DNA of 64,000 nucleotides from Thunnus maccoyii. Taxonomy: Eukaryota > Chordata > Actinopteri > Scombriformes > Scombridae. The position numbers and the translations under genes were made by a program. Below are positions 40,979 through 51,510 of this stretch, piece by piece (positions within the stretch are counted from its first letter, which is position 1; every line of letters starts with the position of its first letter). The notes below the pieces were generated by a model. That model searched no databases, was not told the DNA's origin, and worked only from the letters and a program-made list of their open reading frames with translations. The DNA lies in contig NC_056550.1 in the NCBI RefSeq assembly GCF_910596095.1, positions 12,460,501 to 12,524,500 of the forward strand. The letters run 5' to 3'.

Positions 40979-43180
40979 TTGAATGAGAAAGGAATGGATC
41001 TCAGGGCTGGCTTTGACACTGAAGAGGTTGTAAATGTTTATTCATACGCATATGACGGACTACAAATGCACAATTTTGATCCTGCTAAAATGTCAAAAAG
41101 GATCAGAAACAAACACGGATTAAGAGAAATAATGGTCATTGGCCAGAAATTCAGTTATACCATAACTTACAGCGTGAGAACCAGTGCAGCACGTAACACA
41201 GTGTTGTTTCATCTCACACTAGTGAGACAGTACCAGCATCAGTAGTGACTGTCTGATAGCAAGATACCTACCCACAACAGACACTGATGCACAAAGATCA
41301 GCTTGTTAGGTCAGTTACATGTTGCGGTGTCTGATTTAACTCCTCACGACGTTTACAGCGCTACCGCACAGGAGAGAGAGACAGATAAAGAAAGTTGAGA
41401 GAGGTAGATAAAGAGAGATGTTTCTAATCTAAGCTTTTAATGGAACAACAGAAGACATTACAAAAGGTTTCAATGGCCTCATTGAGGTGACAATTAATAA
41501 AAGTAATCATAAGAACAACCAAGTGTTTGGATGTATTTAAACATTTTATGCACTTAAGAGCAGCTTCATGTATAACAAATAGATGCTGCATTGCTGGCTA
41601 AGGCCTGCAGGCATCAGCAGCTAATACTAACAAACCTATATAAATAAAATTATTAGTGCATTGTAATATTCTCCAACTGCATCGACTAAACTAAAGCATT
41701 TATGCATGTAATACATATGTAAACCAAGGTTTAATCCCACCAACAAAATTCAAAACACTAACTTGTAAGTTACTATCACCATCAAACTGATCAATAAGTC
41801 TGTTAACACAGTAGAAAACCACTAATCTATAAAACACTGGTATGAAATATACTACATCTATTTTTGACTATAATCACAAAACACACAAACATACTGAGTG
41901 TAAGTTTTTAAATGATGTAGCTGGATGCATCTCAAACATGGTCAAATGAAAAAATACCAATTTACCACTTTTAAAACCACTAGAAAGCAGAGAGTGGATA
42001 CCACCAAAGCTATATTATGTTATTAGTTATATTATGTATAAATATGAATTGTAGAATTAATCTGACTTGCATTAATGTCAAACTGCAAACTGAGAACCGC
42101 AACATCATGCTGGGTTTTACACTCAGTCCTGTGTTAAATTGTCAAAGCTGTGCAGGTTACAGGCCAACTGCATTGTGTTTGGTGATCTGGTGGCAGGATC
42201 TGGAAAGCGACTCTGTTGCGAGTGGAGGACAGGGCAGCACTGCTTTCTTGTAGAGTCAATGTTGACCTCGAGTAGTCCTCCTTCAAAGATTCCATCAGGG
42301 TTGATGCATATGCAGGGGGAGATAAAAATATTTAGATCACATTAAATAATACATAAATAAAAATAACAGCTACATAACAACACCCAAGAATAAAAAATAT
42401 AAATGTTTTACCTGAGCAAACAGAAAGTCACAAAGTTATACAACTAGATACATGGATCTTGCGTTACGTAACAACTTACTTAACGTCATGCTGTTTCAAA
42501 CAGTAACTGCGTTTCCAAAACAGGATGCCAACAGTGTTAGCTAACTAACGTTAGCATTATCTGTTGTCAGCTAGTAGTTTTACAGGTTAGTTGTGCTGCC
42601 TAACGAACGATAAACACTCGTCAGACGTTACTTTTCAATTCAAGGTTTCGAGATTTGGAAGTTAAAAACATTAGAAACAAGAATTTAACAGAACAGTTCA
42701 TGTCTTTGTCGAGCTGAATCTGTCCGGTCAGTGCTGAGCTGCTGCTGGAGCCAGAGCTGATGAGGCAGCTGTGTTTACCAGAGGAGCTGCACTAGCTATC
42801 AGCCTTAAACAGTCCTGGCTTCAACATCCCATCCTGAACTTCATCATATTGCAAATAACATAACCCTAGCATGTCAACAGTATATGTCACATAGAAGTGG
42901 TATACGTCAGCTGAAAGCTGGGAACGTGAAGATGTAATATGAGATGCAGCTCAGCACTGTGTGTCAAGTTTTTCTCTTAATAAACTAATTTTGTTGCAGC
43001 AAATTTGCTGCAGCAACATCAAAAACTTTTGACATTTGGAGATTTCTGTAAAAATGGCTTTTTTACAGTGATTGGATGGTGAACACTTACGTTCTGGAAA
43101 TTGCTCAGAAACCCCTTTATTGTCAATACACCTAGCAAAGCCATACATTGTCTGAATACCCTAGGTCTCTAGTTTGTGGT
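40979..43180. other. Unassigned intergenic stretch
   Basis: An 88-codon open frame (40979-41245) begins MNEKGMDLRAGFDTEEVVNV but has no recognisable domain or splice partners. The area 42500-42830 is relatively GC-rich for this window but shows no exon I can name. Confidence 0.3.
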
Positions 43181-43189
43181 TGTAAAGTT

Positions 43190-43600
43190 TTATGAGGCTG
43201 TGATTATCCTAGAGGTCACAATAGATCATTTTATCGTGAGCTCATGTTTGAAAAAATGGTCTCACTACAATGAAATGGCTACTATGAGGACTAACATCAT
43301 CACATTAATACAACTGGGCTCATTGAATCCATGAAATAAAACACGAAAATAACACATTATACTGCATGCAAACAATTGCATGGTTTTTGCCCAAAACTGC
43401 ATGGGATTAGCATAAAGTGGGCATGTTTGTAAAGGGGAGACTCTTAGGTGCCCATAGAACCCGTTTTCATTCTGATATCTTGAGGTGAGAAGTCAAGAGA
43501 CCCCTTTGAAAATGGCCATGCCAGTTTTTCCCTCACCAAAATATAACGTAGATTCACAGTGTTCCGGAAACTAAACACACTAAGCACAGTAAAAAGTCCC
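43190..43600. repeat. Dispersed teleost repeat
   Basis: Phrases gtaaaggggagactcttagg, cccctttgaaaatggccatg and aactgcatgggattagcata match a repeat I remember as abundant in percomorph fish. No coding content. Confidence 0.6.
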
Positions 43601-45129
43601 ATAAGATATCAATGTGCAGCTAGATAAGCATGATTGGCTATCTGTCTCTGGAGGAAGGTCTTACATGCATACCAAAGTTTGATTGACACAGTTTGGGCCA
43701 ATTGTTTGGGAGAAATTTTTGGATAAAATAGTGGGTACATTCGCTATCCGGATTACAATGAGGCCTCACGGATATTCGGATGGCTGCGCTTTTCTACCCA
43801 CGGTATCCCGGACAGGCAAGAAAGAGTCTTTTCTATTATTATAAAAACACACATTATTGATGAATGACCATCAATTATTATTATTTATTTACTATTTATC
43901 ATTTTTAAGCATTTCTACATTTTTTAATCGATAATTGCGTATATTAAGTGACTTGGCAGGGGTCCAAAATGGCTGTGCACAACTGAAATGTTAAAACACA
44001 TGAGGATTGATAGACACAACTCTGGTAAATTTGTAGAAAGCTAAATTTAATTGATTTGAAAACAATGTAAATCATTGTAAACATTTCCCTGCATAACTTA
44101 AACAACAAATTCAACAAATTCAGCAACCAATTCAACCAGACAACAAGAAGCCTTAAATCAACATCATTTAACATGTAACTTAAATCTAATAATTTATAAG
44201 ATAATGTTAATTGGTTAATCATACTGTAATTTTATATTGTGTAAACTATTAACAGTGTGTTTGGGTCAGGGACATTTTAGAATATCAAAATAGCAAAAAA
44301 ATAAAATTGAAGTAATGTGTTAGTTTCAGTTTTTTATGTGTGAATCCGCAAGTGTATTTTTCATTTTTTAATGCCCCTTGTAAAAGGCTACGATATATGA
44401 CATTTTAATGCATTTATCTGTAAAGACCCCTGAAAAATGTCATTCATAGTGCTTTAAAATCAGGCATACTTTTATAGCTCTTCTTCATTATGCTCATTCA
44501 TAAACTCATTTATTGTACTCATTTGTATATTTATTTCAAAATTAAGTGTTTTACCATATGACATTTTGTTTTACCGCATGACATAGCACAACTGCAAAAT
44601 ACCATGGCACATACAGTATACCTAATAAGTTAAGTTGGCTACTTCTGAATAATGCAAAAGATACACAGGGCCTCCAAAGTAAACCTTTTAATGACATTAA
44701 AATGTCTTGCAACAGTTTTCTTGTTTCATACAAGAATGAATGCATTGTCAGTTTGAGGTCTTATACAATATATGAACAAGCAAATCCAATTTAAAATTTG
44801 ATTTTTACCACTAGTCAATTTAAAAAGAGCATTAACTTTCTTATTTGGTAAAACAACACAGTTTGATTCCAAACATAACAGTGAGTTAAAAACAGCACAG
44901 TAACATTTATATCTAAACCTTACGAACAGTTCTAATCTCTAATACTAATTCTCAGAATTCATTTAGTCATAGAAAAAAACGTAACACTTTGCCTAACCCC
45001 TATAACTGTAATCTATCACTTGAACAATTATTAAAACAAATCTGTCATGGTAAGCTGAAATCAGTACAGTGTGTATAAAATATCTGTCTTCTAACGCCCT
45101 CCCCCTGATGCTGGTCACTGTTGTTTTCT

Positions 45130-46074
45130 TCAGACAGATAAGAATCTTTCCCAGTCCTCAGCTGACAATCTTGAGCTTCGACTGGTTGATGGCTCTGGTT
45201 CTGAGATGACAGCTTTCACATCTGATTGAAAGTAAAAGATCACATCTGGAATTTGGGGCCACACAAAGCAATTCTTCCCCCCAGACTGTTGCATACAAGA
45301 GACCTCAATTTCTTCACCAACAATCTTCAGTACCTGCCCCACGAAAGGCTTGTCATCATAAGACACAATGACCATCTTTCCAGCCATGTCTTCCTGTTCT
45401 TGATTGGTGGTGCAGGATGCTTTTTCGGAGTTAAAATCGAAGACCATGGGTGGCTCACATTCGCAGGTAACTCCAAAACGCTTACAAAAACAGGACAGCT
45501 CTCTGTGAGAGATCTTTCCAGGGGTGTCTGTAATCACTTGGTGAATGCCCAAGGTGCCTTTGACTATTGGCAAGGCAGTGGGCACAGCCTCATCCACCCT
45601 AGCAATGCCCTCTTCTGTTACCCAGTAGAGTTTTATGTCAGAATTGGACTTTTCCAGAAAGGAAAACAATTCCTCTGGGTGCTGAATATCCCCTCCTTGC
45701 TGGACAAATGCATCTGCTTTTCTCTTTAATGAACCACCAATACCATCTGGTGCACCCTTTCCATGGGACTTCTCTGAGAAGTTCCATGTGACAGCCTCAA
45801 TACCACGCATGAAAGGTAAGGTTGACATCAAGAAGAAATTTTTCTTATTTCTATATTGTGTCAGAGGGCCATCACTCATGAAGTGCACTGTAGATATTGG
45901 TGCATTTGACTGTATTTCATCCAACACAGGCTTCAAGTGTGCCCATACTGCCCGCTCATCATGTCTGAGAGAAGTGGAAATGGTAGCATAAGCTTTTGAT
46001 CTTTCTGCAGTGTAGACCCTGCATGTGTGGACTGTTGCTTGTCTTCGACTTCCCCCCAAATGATAGGACCACAC
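45130..46074 (-). CDS. RNase-H-like transposase-type ORF of the 44.5-47 kb element
   Basis: A 314-codon open frame, uninterrupted. Blocks that stand out are VHFMSDGPLTQYRNKKNFFL, then WNFSEKSHGKGAPDGIGG, then KLYWVTEEG, and a C-terminal part with CFCKRFGVTCECEPP. Spaced D, E and H/G-K-G residues recall a DDE/RNase-H fold of large eukaryotic transposon or domesticated gene families, but I cannot name the family. The frame begins at GTG and is open further upstream (KWKKFSGKVHKDDAVWSYHL), overlapping the ORF at 45959-46570 by 116 bp in another frame. Either an intron, a frameshift or an internal deletion separates the two. Possibly still expressed, since both frames are free of stops. Confidence 0.5.
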   Translation of the reverse strand: MWSYHLGGSRRQATVHTCRVYTAERSKAYATISTSLRHDERAVWAHLKPVLDEIQSNAPISTVHFMSDGPLTQYRNKKNFFLMSTLPFMRGIEAVTWNFSEKSHGKGAPDGIGGSLKRKADAFVQQGGDIQHPEELFSFLEKSNSDIKLYWVTEEGIARVDEAVPTALPIVKGTLGIHQVITDTPGKISHRELSCFCKRFGVTCECEPPMVFDFNSEKASCTTNQEQEDMAGKMVIVSYDDKPFVGQVLKIVGEEIEVSCMQQSGGKNCFVWPQIPDVIFYFQSDVKAVISEPEPSTSRSSRLSAEDWERFLSV

Positions 46075-46570
46075 TGCGTCGTCTTTGTGTACCTTTCCTG
46101 AAAACTTTTTCCACTTTCTTTTTTCTAGCTGCCTTGAAGTTTGTATTCTTAAGTTTCTTTAAGCTCTTGCGGAACCTGTCAGCTCTTCTTTTTTCTCTCA
46201 AAATGTCCTTTTTTAACTGCCCAATTTCTTCTCTCAATTTCCTAACACGATTTTCTGATTTCTGACGGGAGCTATTTTTCTTGCTTCCATGTGAAGGGGT
46301 GGAAGATGAAGATGGTCCCTCCCAAGATAATGCTGTCTCACCAGGTGCAGAGTGTTGTGACGGCCCTAGTGGTGCAGAGTGTTGCGGTGACTGTGGTGAT
46401 GAGGAGTGCTGAGGAGTTCCAGGATGGTCAACTTGAAAAGGCTCTGCAAACAAATCCACTGATAGTGGCGTGAGGTTCATCACAGCTTCTGCCTGTCGCT
46501 GTCTTTCCCTACATTTCCTCTGGTTGAGCCTCCACTGTTCTCTTCTTTTTGTGGCTGCAGATGTGGTCAA
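45959..46570 (-). CDS. Basic coiled-coil N-terminal ORF of the 44.5-47 kb element
   Basis: A 203-codon open frame. It opens with the basic ATKRREQWRLNQRKCRERQR, then a Ser/Pro/His-rich stretch (HSSSPQSPQHSAPLGPSQHS), then a lysine/arginine-rich helix (VRKLREEIGQLKKDILREKR) that resembles a bZIP-like DNA-binding coiled coil. The listed start is TTG; no upstream in-frame ATG exists before a stop, so the true start may be in another exon (an acceptor ttcttgcag is present near 46625 on this strand) or at the internal Met of EAVMNLTPLS. It probably formed one protein with the ORF at 45130-46074. Confidence 0.45.
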   Translation of the reverse strand: MTTSAATKRREQWRLNQRKCRERQRQAEAVMNLTPLSVDLFAEPFQVDHPGTPQHSSSPQSPQHSAPLGPSQHSAPGETALSWEGPSSSSTPSHGSKKNSSRQKSENRVRKLREEIGQLKKDILREKRRADRFRKSLKKLKNTNFKAARKKKVEKVFRKGTQRRRSVVLSFGGKSKTSNSPHMQGLHCRKIKSLCYHFHFSQT

Positions 46571-47002
46571 GTGTTTGATGGGTTGATATTCATATTACCC
46601 AGCTTGCTGCATTTGTCGATACCTGCAAGAATTGAAATAAATATGTTTATATTTTAATAATATGAATTTTGAACTTACCTCCAACTCTGGTGGTCGTCAG
46701 GGGTCTTCTGAGTGATGTCATCACATGTCACATGACACGAGTCATTTATCTACAATTCAAAATGGCTTCCAAAATTTGTTTTACCGAATGACATTGAGGG
46801 AAATCTGTCCTTGCGGAACAAAGTGTTTTAGATATTAAAGACATTTCTTCAAGATTTATCCTATTAATACTTAACAGTGCTTTTCTGTACATTTTAAAAA
46901 ATATGCTACAGACAAAAGTGGATGATTTTTACATATTTTTAATCATTTTAAATGAAGTTGTCTTCTTTGACATCAAGTGACTGCCGTTTTACCGTACGAC
47001 AT

Positions 47003-47923
47003 TTTTCCACTTTAATGGTATAAAAGTCAGTCAATTTTGTATTTTTCATGCAAATATGAATAGTGAGGAGGAAATGTGACGTGAGATTAATGAATATATA
47101 CAATACCAACCTTATTTAATCCAAGTGTGTAATAGTAATTTCTCCTGGAACAAAAAATCAGTGCGTCACGTCACTGACCCGTTTGTGTGTGTGTGGTTTG
47201 TTCAGCAACTAATTGCACGAGACAAGAAGAAGAAAAGAAACATCATTTGAACATGTAAGCCCACTATAGCCCCTGAAAGACAGCAATATCAGTGGAAGAG
47301 GTTTGTGCAATACTGCCTTCCAACTGCTGTTCTGTACTTCACTGGAAGTTCTGTAAATAATTGTTTGAGTGCTGTAAAAACTGTTGTAAATGACGTAATA
47401 TCTCACAGACCTTGCTATTCTTTTAATTAAAAAAAAAAGTAACTTTTATTTTTTTAAATTTAATCTAAATTTAATTTATTGTAAAATTGTTTCTTTTTTA
47501 ACCTGACTGAGTGAACTGCACAAGAATTCCACTGTGCATGTATCCTGCGCTTGTGCAAATGGCAAACAGGTCTCAGTCTGAATCTTGAAATGTTTTTTCA
47601 AGCTAAGATGTCAGATTGTAAATCTGTTTTGTTAATAAAGGTTTTTTAAAATTAAAGTTTGTGGAAAAAAACAGCTTACATGTGATGTCACAAATAAGTG
47701 TGTGAAGATTGATGATGTCACTAATACAAACTCAAGATCAAAGGAGCAGAATGTGATGATGTCAGAAAGACCAAAGTTTTTAGAAGGCTTTGATGTTTCA
47801 GTGTTCTTTTGATGGTTGTACCAGCAAGTCTGGAATCTCTAACAGGTTAGAGACTGGAGGGAGAATTCGAACTCACACAGCTAACGTGACACAACCAAAG
47901 TGCGAGACAGATAGACAGATAGA
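47003..47923. other. Spacer before the coiled-coil gene
   Basis: Mostly AT-rich with no recognisable feature. The last 130 bp could be leader sequence of the coiled-coil gene; ctctaacag at 47836-47844 is a possible acceptor. Confidence 0.3.
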
Positions 47924-49276
47924 ATGGCTTCGAGAAAAGTCGGTATTTCGTCCAGGGCTGAGTGGGTTGGGATTCAATACTCACTGCAGGCAGCCGAACA
48001 GTACGGATGTGGAGAGGCAGACAGACATGGTCTGCAAAAAAGATATACAGGGGAGGGTAAACTCCTCAAGGTCCGATGGCAGAGGGCGCAGGAGGCAAAA
48101 AACATTCAGCGGGCCAAAGAGGAGTGTCTCAGCAGTGATATCAGGACCCATTTACAGTGGGATCATGAGACACAGAGACAGAGGGATAAAATTGGGAATT
48201 TAGAAATTGAGAACAAGCTGCAGCAGAGAAAACCTGAGCAGTATAGGTTTAGGAGGCTCCAAAACCAACAGGAGATAGTTAGGGAGAGACTGACAGCTAT
48301 TAACAGGGAGCAGGCTCTCTCTGCAGCTCTGAGGGAGGAGCAGAGGTGTAAATCAGATGAGGCTAGGCGACGCGCTGAACTGGAAAGGCAGCAGAAAGAG
48401 AGGGAGAAGAAGGCTGCTTTACTGGAGTCCATCTCAGCTCACCGTAAGGAGCAGATCAAGGAGAGAGAGCAGCGCAGGAATGCAGAGCTCCAGAGCAGCC
48501 GGGACTGGCTTCAGGTTCAGAAACAGTCTGACAGGTTGCTTATTAAACGCGAACAATTGAAGACTCAGAGGATAAGAGAGGAAAATATCAAATTACAGAG
48601 TTTCAATGCCTCTTTAGCAGCTGAACAACGTTCCCGGTATCAGCAGCAGAAAAAGGAGGAACATGACAATGCAGTGAAAAACACTGAACAGATTGCTGAG
48701 AGGGAAAAGAAACATCAGCAATACATTCAGCGGGAACTCCTTACTCTTCAGAGCAAGCCGGTCTTGCCAGCTGTGAGAAAAGGAGGGCTAGGTTTGTTTA
48801 ATAGAGAGGTGCCTGGTTGTATTACAGCGAACAACGGTGAGGCATTACCCAAACTGGGTACTGCTAAAACCAAGTTTGTTAAACTGTGTCAGGAGCGGAA
48901 CAAGTTGCAGCTGGGTTATAGAGAGATTGATAAAGTTAGCATGGGATCAGACTGCCTCCCTCCCATTTCCAGTGCAGTTAAGCACACCTTAGCTGCACAA
49001 AATGCAGAGAGAGGAGGGTTTAGTCCAATTTTTAGAAGGGAGGGGCCTAACTACCTCCCTGCAGATATCAGGGGGCCATTGCACAGATACTCCGGTGCTC
49101 AGACAATTAAACAGCGACAGGAATGCTACAGGAGTAATGTTAAATATGAGCAGACCACAATAATAGATCTTAGACAGACCGGTTTATCTTCCACACCTGT
49201 CCTCCCTAAACTCGAGCGGGACTCTAGAGTATTATCCACCATCCCTCGCTTACCACCAATTCGAAATGCAAGATAG
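47924..49276 (+). CDS. Intronless coiled-coil protein, 450 aa
   Basis: An uninterrupted 450-codon frame starting in a good context (AGAATGG) with MASRKVGISSRAEWVGIQYS. Residues about 50-290 are dominated by Glu, Gln, Arg and Lys with heptad-like spacing (RRRAELERQQKEREKKAALL, SRYQQQKKEEHDNAVKNTEQ), predicting a long coiled coil. The C-terminal 150 residues are less charged, with short Pro/Leu motifs (SSTPVLPKLERDS, IPRLPPIRNAR). There are no membrane segments or signal peptide. The character resembles ciliary or flagellar microtubule-associated coiled-coil proteins, but I do not recognise the gene. Lack of introns could mean an old retrogene or a natural single-exon gene. Base composition is more GC-rich than the surroundings, as expected of maintained coding DNA. 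Confidence 0.75.
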   Translation: MASRKVGISSRAEWVGIQYSLQAAEQYGCGEADRHGLQKRYTGEGKLLKVRWQRAQEAKNIQRAKEECLSSDIRTHLQWDHETQRQRDKIGNLEIENKLQQRKPEQYRFRRLQNQQEIVRERLTAINREQALSAALREEQRCKSDEARRRAELERQQKEREKKAALLESISAHRKEQIKEREQRRNAELQSSRDWLQVQKQSDRLLIKREQLKTQRIREENIKLQSFNASLAAEQRSRYQQQKKEEHDNAVKNTEQIAEREKKHQQYIQRELLTLQSKPVLPAVRKGGLGLFNREVPGCITANNGEALPKLGTAKTKFVKLCQERNKLQLGYREIDKVSMGSDCLPPISSAVKHTLAAQNAERGGFSPIFRREGPNYLPADIRGPLHRYSGAQTIKQRQECYRSNVKYEQTTIIDLRQTGLSSTPVLPKLERDSRVLSTIPRLPPIRNAR

Positions 49277-49509
49277 AGGTTCAATATCTATGGACATGGA
49301 CCTTCTCCCTTTTTCCTTTCCACCCCACCCTACTTTCATTTACTTACATTGAGGAGTGCTTTTTCATCCCATTTGTGGGTTTACTCATGGTATTCAGGTT
49401 TCCTCCCACATTCCAAACACATACTGGCTAGGTATATTCGACACTCTTAAATTATCAATCATAATTCGTTTAGTTATTAGAGGTTCCCAGCAACAGCCGA
49501 AAGAAGATC

Positions 49510-49670
49510 GGTGACACCGCCTTTGTCAGTTACACCCCCAAACTATCAATACTCTGCCCATAGATGTCAGGGAAGCCAGCTCACTAGATTCTTTAAAAAG
49601 AAAGTTTAAAACCCGTCTCTTTACCCAGGCATTTAACGCTTTGCACTTGCCCTCTACTGCTGTTTAATGT
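49510..49670 (+). mobile_element. LINE ORF2 C-terminal remnant
   Basis: The plus strand reads ALPIDVREASSLDSLKRKFK followed by TRLFTQAFN, the typical end of the reverse-transcriptase ORF of fish non-LTR elements (L2/CR1/Rex-like). Only this tail is present. It lies 230 bp after the coiled-coil gene. Confidence 0.6.
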
Positions 49671-49869
49671 AGTCAGCCTTGCACTTATACTCAACTGCGC
49701 TTCTTTTAAAATGTCATATTTTATTTTATTTTATACAATCTACGTATTGTATGCTTTAACTTGTTTTTATATTAACTTGTTATATTTTATGTTTTGATTA
49801 TTATTCAGTGTGCATTCTATGTATTTTAGTTTCACTTTATCAAGTGGTTTTTATTTTTAAAAGAGAGAA

Positions 49870-50945
49870 GTAACAGGAGCGCTGCTGGTGTCCCTCAAAC
49901 CACCGGTGATCATGGAAGGGAATAATTGAAGGAGAACGGAAGAATTATGATCAAAAAAGCTGTTGCTGATAAGGCTCATAGTGAAGATTGCTTCCGTACG
50001 GATTTTCGAAAAGTGAATGGGGTAACAAAACCGGACTGTGATACTCTTCCAAGGATGGAAGATTGTGTAGATCATGTTAGGGGGGAGCCAGGTTTGTTAC
50101 TCAGTTAGACCTAATGATGGGATATTGGCAAGTCCCCACTGACTGAGGGGGCGAAGGAGATCTTTGCGTTTGTTACATCTGATGACTTTCTCTAATATAC
50201 AGTTATGGCATTTGGCATGCGTAATGTGCCAGCCACTTTTTAGCGTTTGGTGAATGTCGTTCTCACTTGTCTGTCTTTCTGTCAATGATTGGTTGTCTGT
50301 TCTGAGTTATAGGTTGAACATCTGGAGCATCTGTGTGCAGTGTTTTGCAGTCTGAAGGAGGTGGGTTTGACTGTGAACCTGTCTAAATGTGAGTTTGGGC
50401 AGGACACAGTGACCTATCTTGGAGAGGCGGTGGGGGGAGGTCAGGTGGAGTGTATTATGGCATTTCCTGTTCCAACCACCTGCACTAAGCTTCGCCGTTA
50501 TTTAGCTATGGATTCTATAAAAATTTCTCTACTGTAGTCTCATGGTTCTGATGGGGTACAGCACCCAATTTCTTATTTTTTAGATTAATCTAGACTATGT
50601 GTAAAAATAAATATATTTATAGATGGAAAGGTGTGAGGGTCAAAAATGATCTACCATTTCTGATTTCCCATCAGAAATGGTACTCGACCATTGAAAAAGA
50701 AGCATTGGCGCTTGTCATGGCTCTAGAACATTTCGAGGTTTATGTCGGCTCGTCTAGTGCTGCTGTGGTTGTGTATACAGGTCATAATCCACTCGTATTT
50801 GTGCATAGAATGCGGAACATGAATAGGCGTCCGATAAGTTGGAGTTTGCGACTGCAGGCCTTCAATGTGGAAGTCAGACATATCCATGGCAGGGATAATG
50901 TTCTGGCTGACGCATTGTTGCGTCTCACAACTGTTTTCAGATAAA
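49870..50945 (+). mobile_element. Ty3/Gypsy LTR retrotransposon fossil (pol part)
   Basis: Pieces of a pol gene in the right order: a reverse-transcriptase part (49.9-50.5 kb) and an RNase H part (50.6-50.94 kb) of the Ty3/Gypsy type. No gag, protease, integrase, envelope or LTRs were seen. The copy is clearly broken, with several breaks and large missing parts, and looks old. It is a fossil with no coding capacity. Confidence 0.85.
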
Positions 50946-50960
50946 TGTCAGGTTACGTAA

Positions 50961-51510
50961 CTTGTAAAACACAAAGCACAAATAAATGCATAGTAATTTG
51001 TATCAGTAAATCTGTATCTGTAACTCGTATATCTTCATTTGTAACTTGTATATCATCATTTGTATGTCAAATTAGCATTTTTAAACGGAAATATATTTGT
51101 GAATATCCATCTATTTGTTTGGATTATTTTGAGACTGTTCTAACGTGCCCTTTAACACAAAATCCACAAATGCAGGGAGCACGTGATTTGTAAAATATCA
51201 CATGACTCGTGAAACACAATGCACAAATAAATGCAGTGATTTGTATCTGTAAATCTATATCTCTATCTGTGCTTCTAATTTACCACTCATATATCATCAT
51301 TTGTACCTCAACTTAGCATTTTTAAATGAAAATATATTTCTGAATCTCCACCTATTTGTGTGGATTCTTTTGAGACTGTGCTACTTTGCTTTTTAACACA
51401 AGATCCACAAATGCAGGGAGCACGTATCTTGTAAAATGTCACATGACTCGTATCTCGTAAAACACAATGCACAAATAAATGCAGAATGATTTGTATCTGT
51501 AACCCATCAT
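50961..51510. repeat. Tandem repeat, unit about 245 bp, 2.2 copies
   Basis: The phrase cacaaataaatgca recurs at intervals of about 245 and 248 bp (anchors near 50966, 51211 and 51459), with matching text between (tcatcatttgta, tccacaaatgcagggagcac). It starts 15 bp after the Gypsy fossil. The units differ by scattered changes, so the duplication is not very recent. Confidence 0.85.

Larger units (their letters stand above)
44549..47002. mobile_element. Unfamiliar DNA transposon-like element with 16-bp flanking motifs
   Basis: Four copies of a motif of the form TTTTACCnnAyGACAT flank a pair of minus-strand ORFs: 44549-44564 (TTTTACCATATGACAT) and 44569-44584 (TTTTACCGCATGACAT) on the left, 46779-46794 (TTTTACCGAATGACAT) and 46987-47002 (TTTTACCGTACGACAT) on the right. 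They all read the same way on the plus strand. I found no convincing terminal inverted repeat or target duplication, so true ends may lie outside. The motif pairs could be sites bound by the encoded protein; that is inference. Confidence 0.5.

Noticed and set aside
40979-41245. 88-codon open frame MNEKGMDLRAGF...
   Set aside because: Possible exon of an unknown gene, but no domain, no good start context and flanked by repeats; left unassigned.
45226-45729. 167-codon plus-strand open frame
   Set aside because: Antisense shadow of the 314-aa minus-strand ORF, which has the recognisable blocks.
44250-47200. Terminal inverted repeats around GGGTCAGG (44270) and CTGACCC (47177)
   Set aside because: Only seven bases match and the next bases diverge; not enough to set the element's ends.
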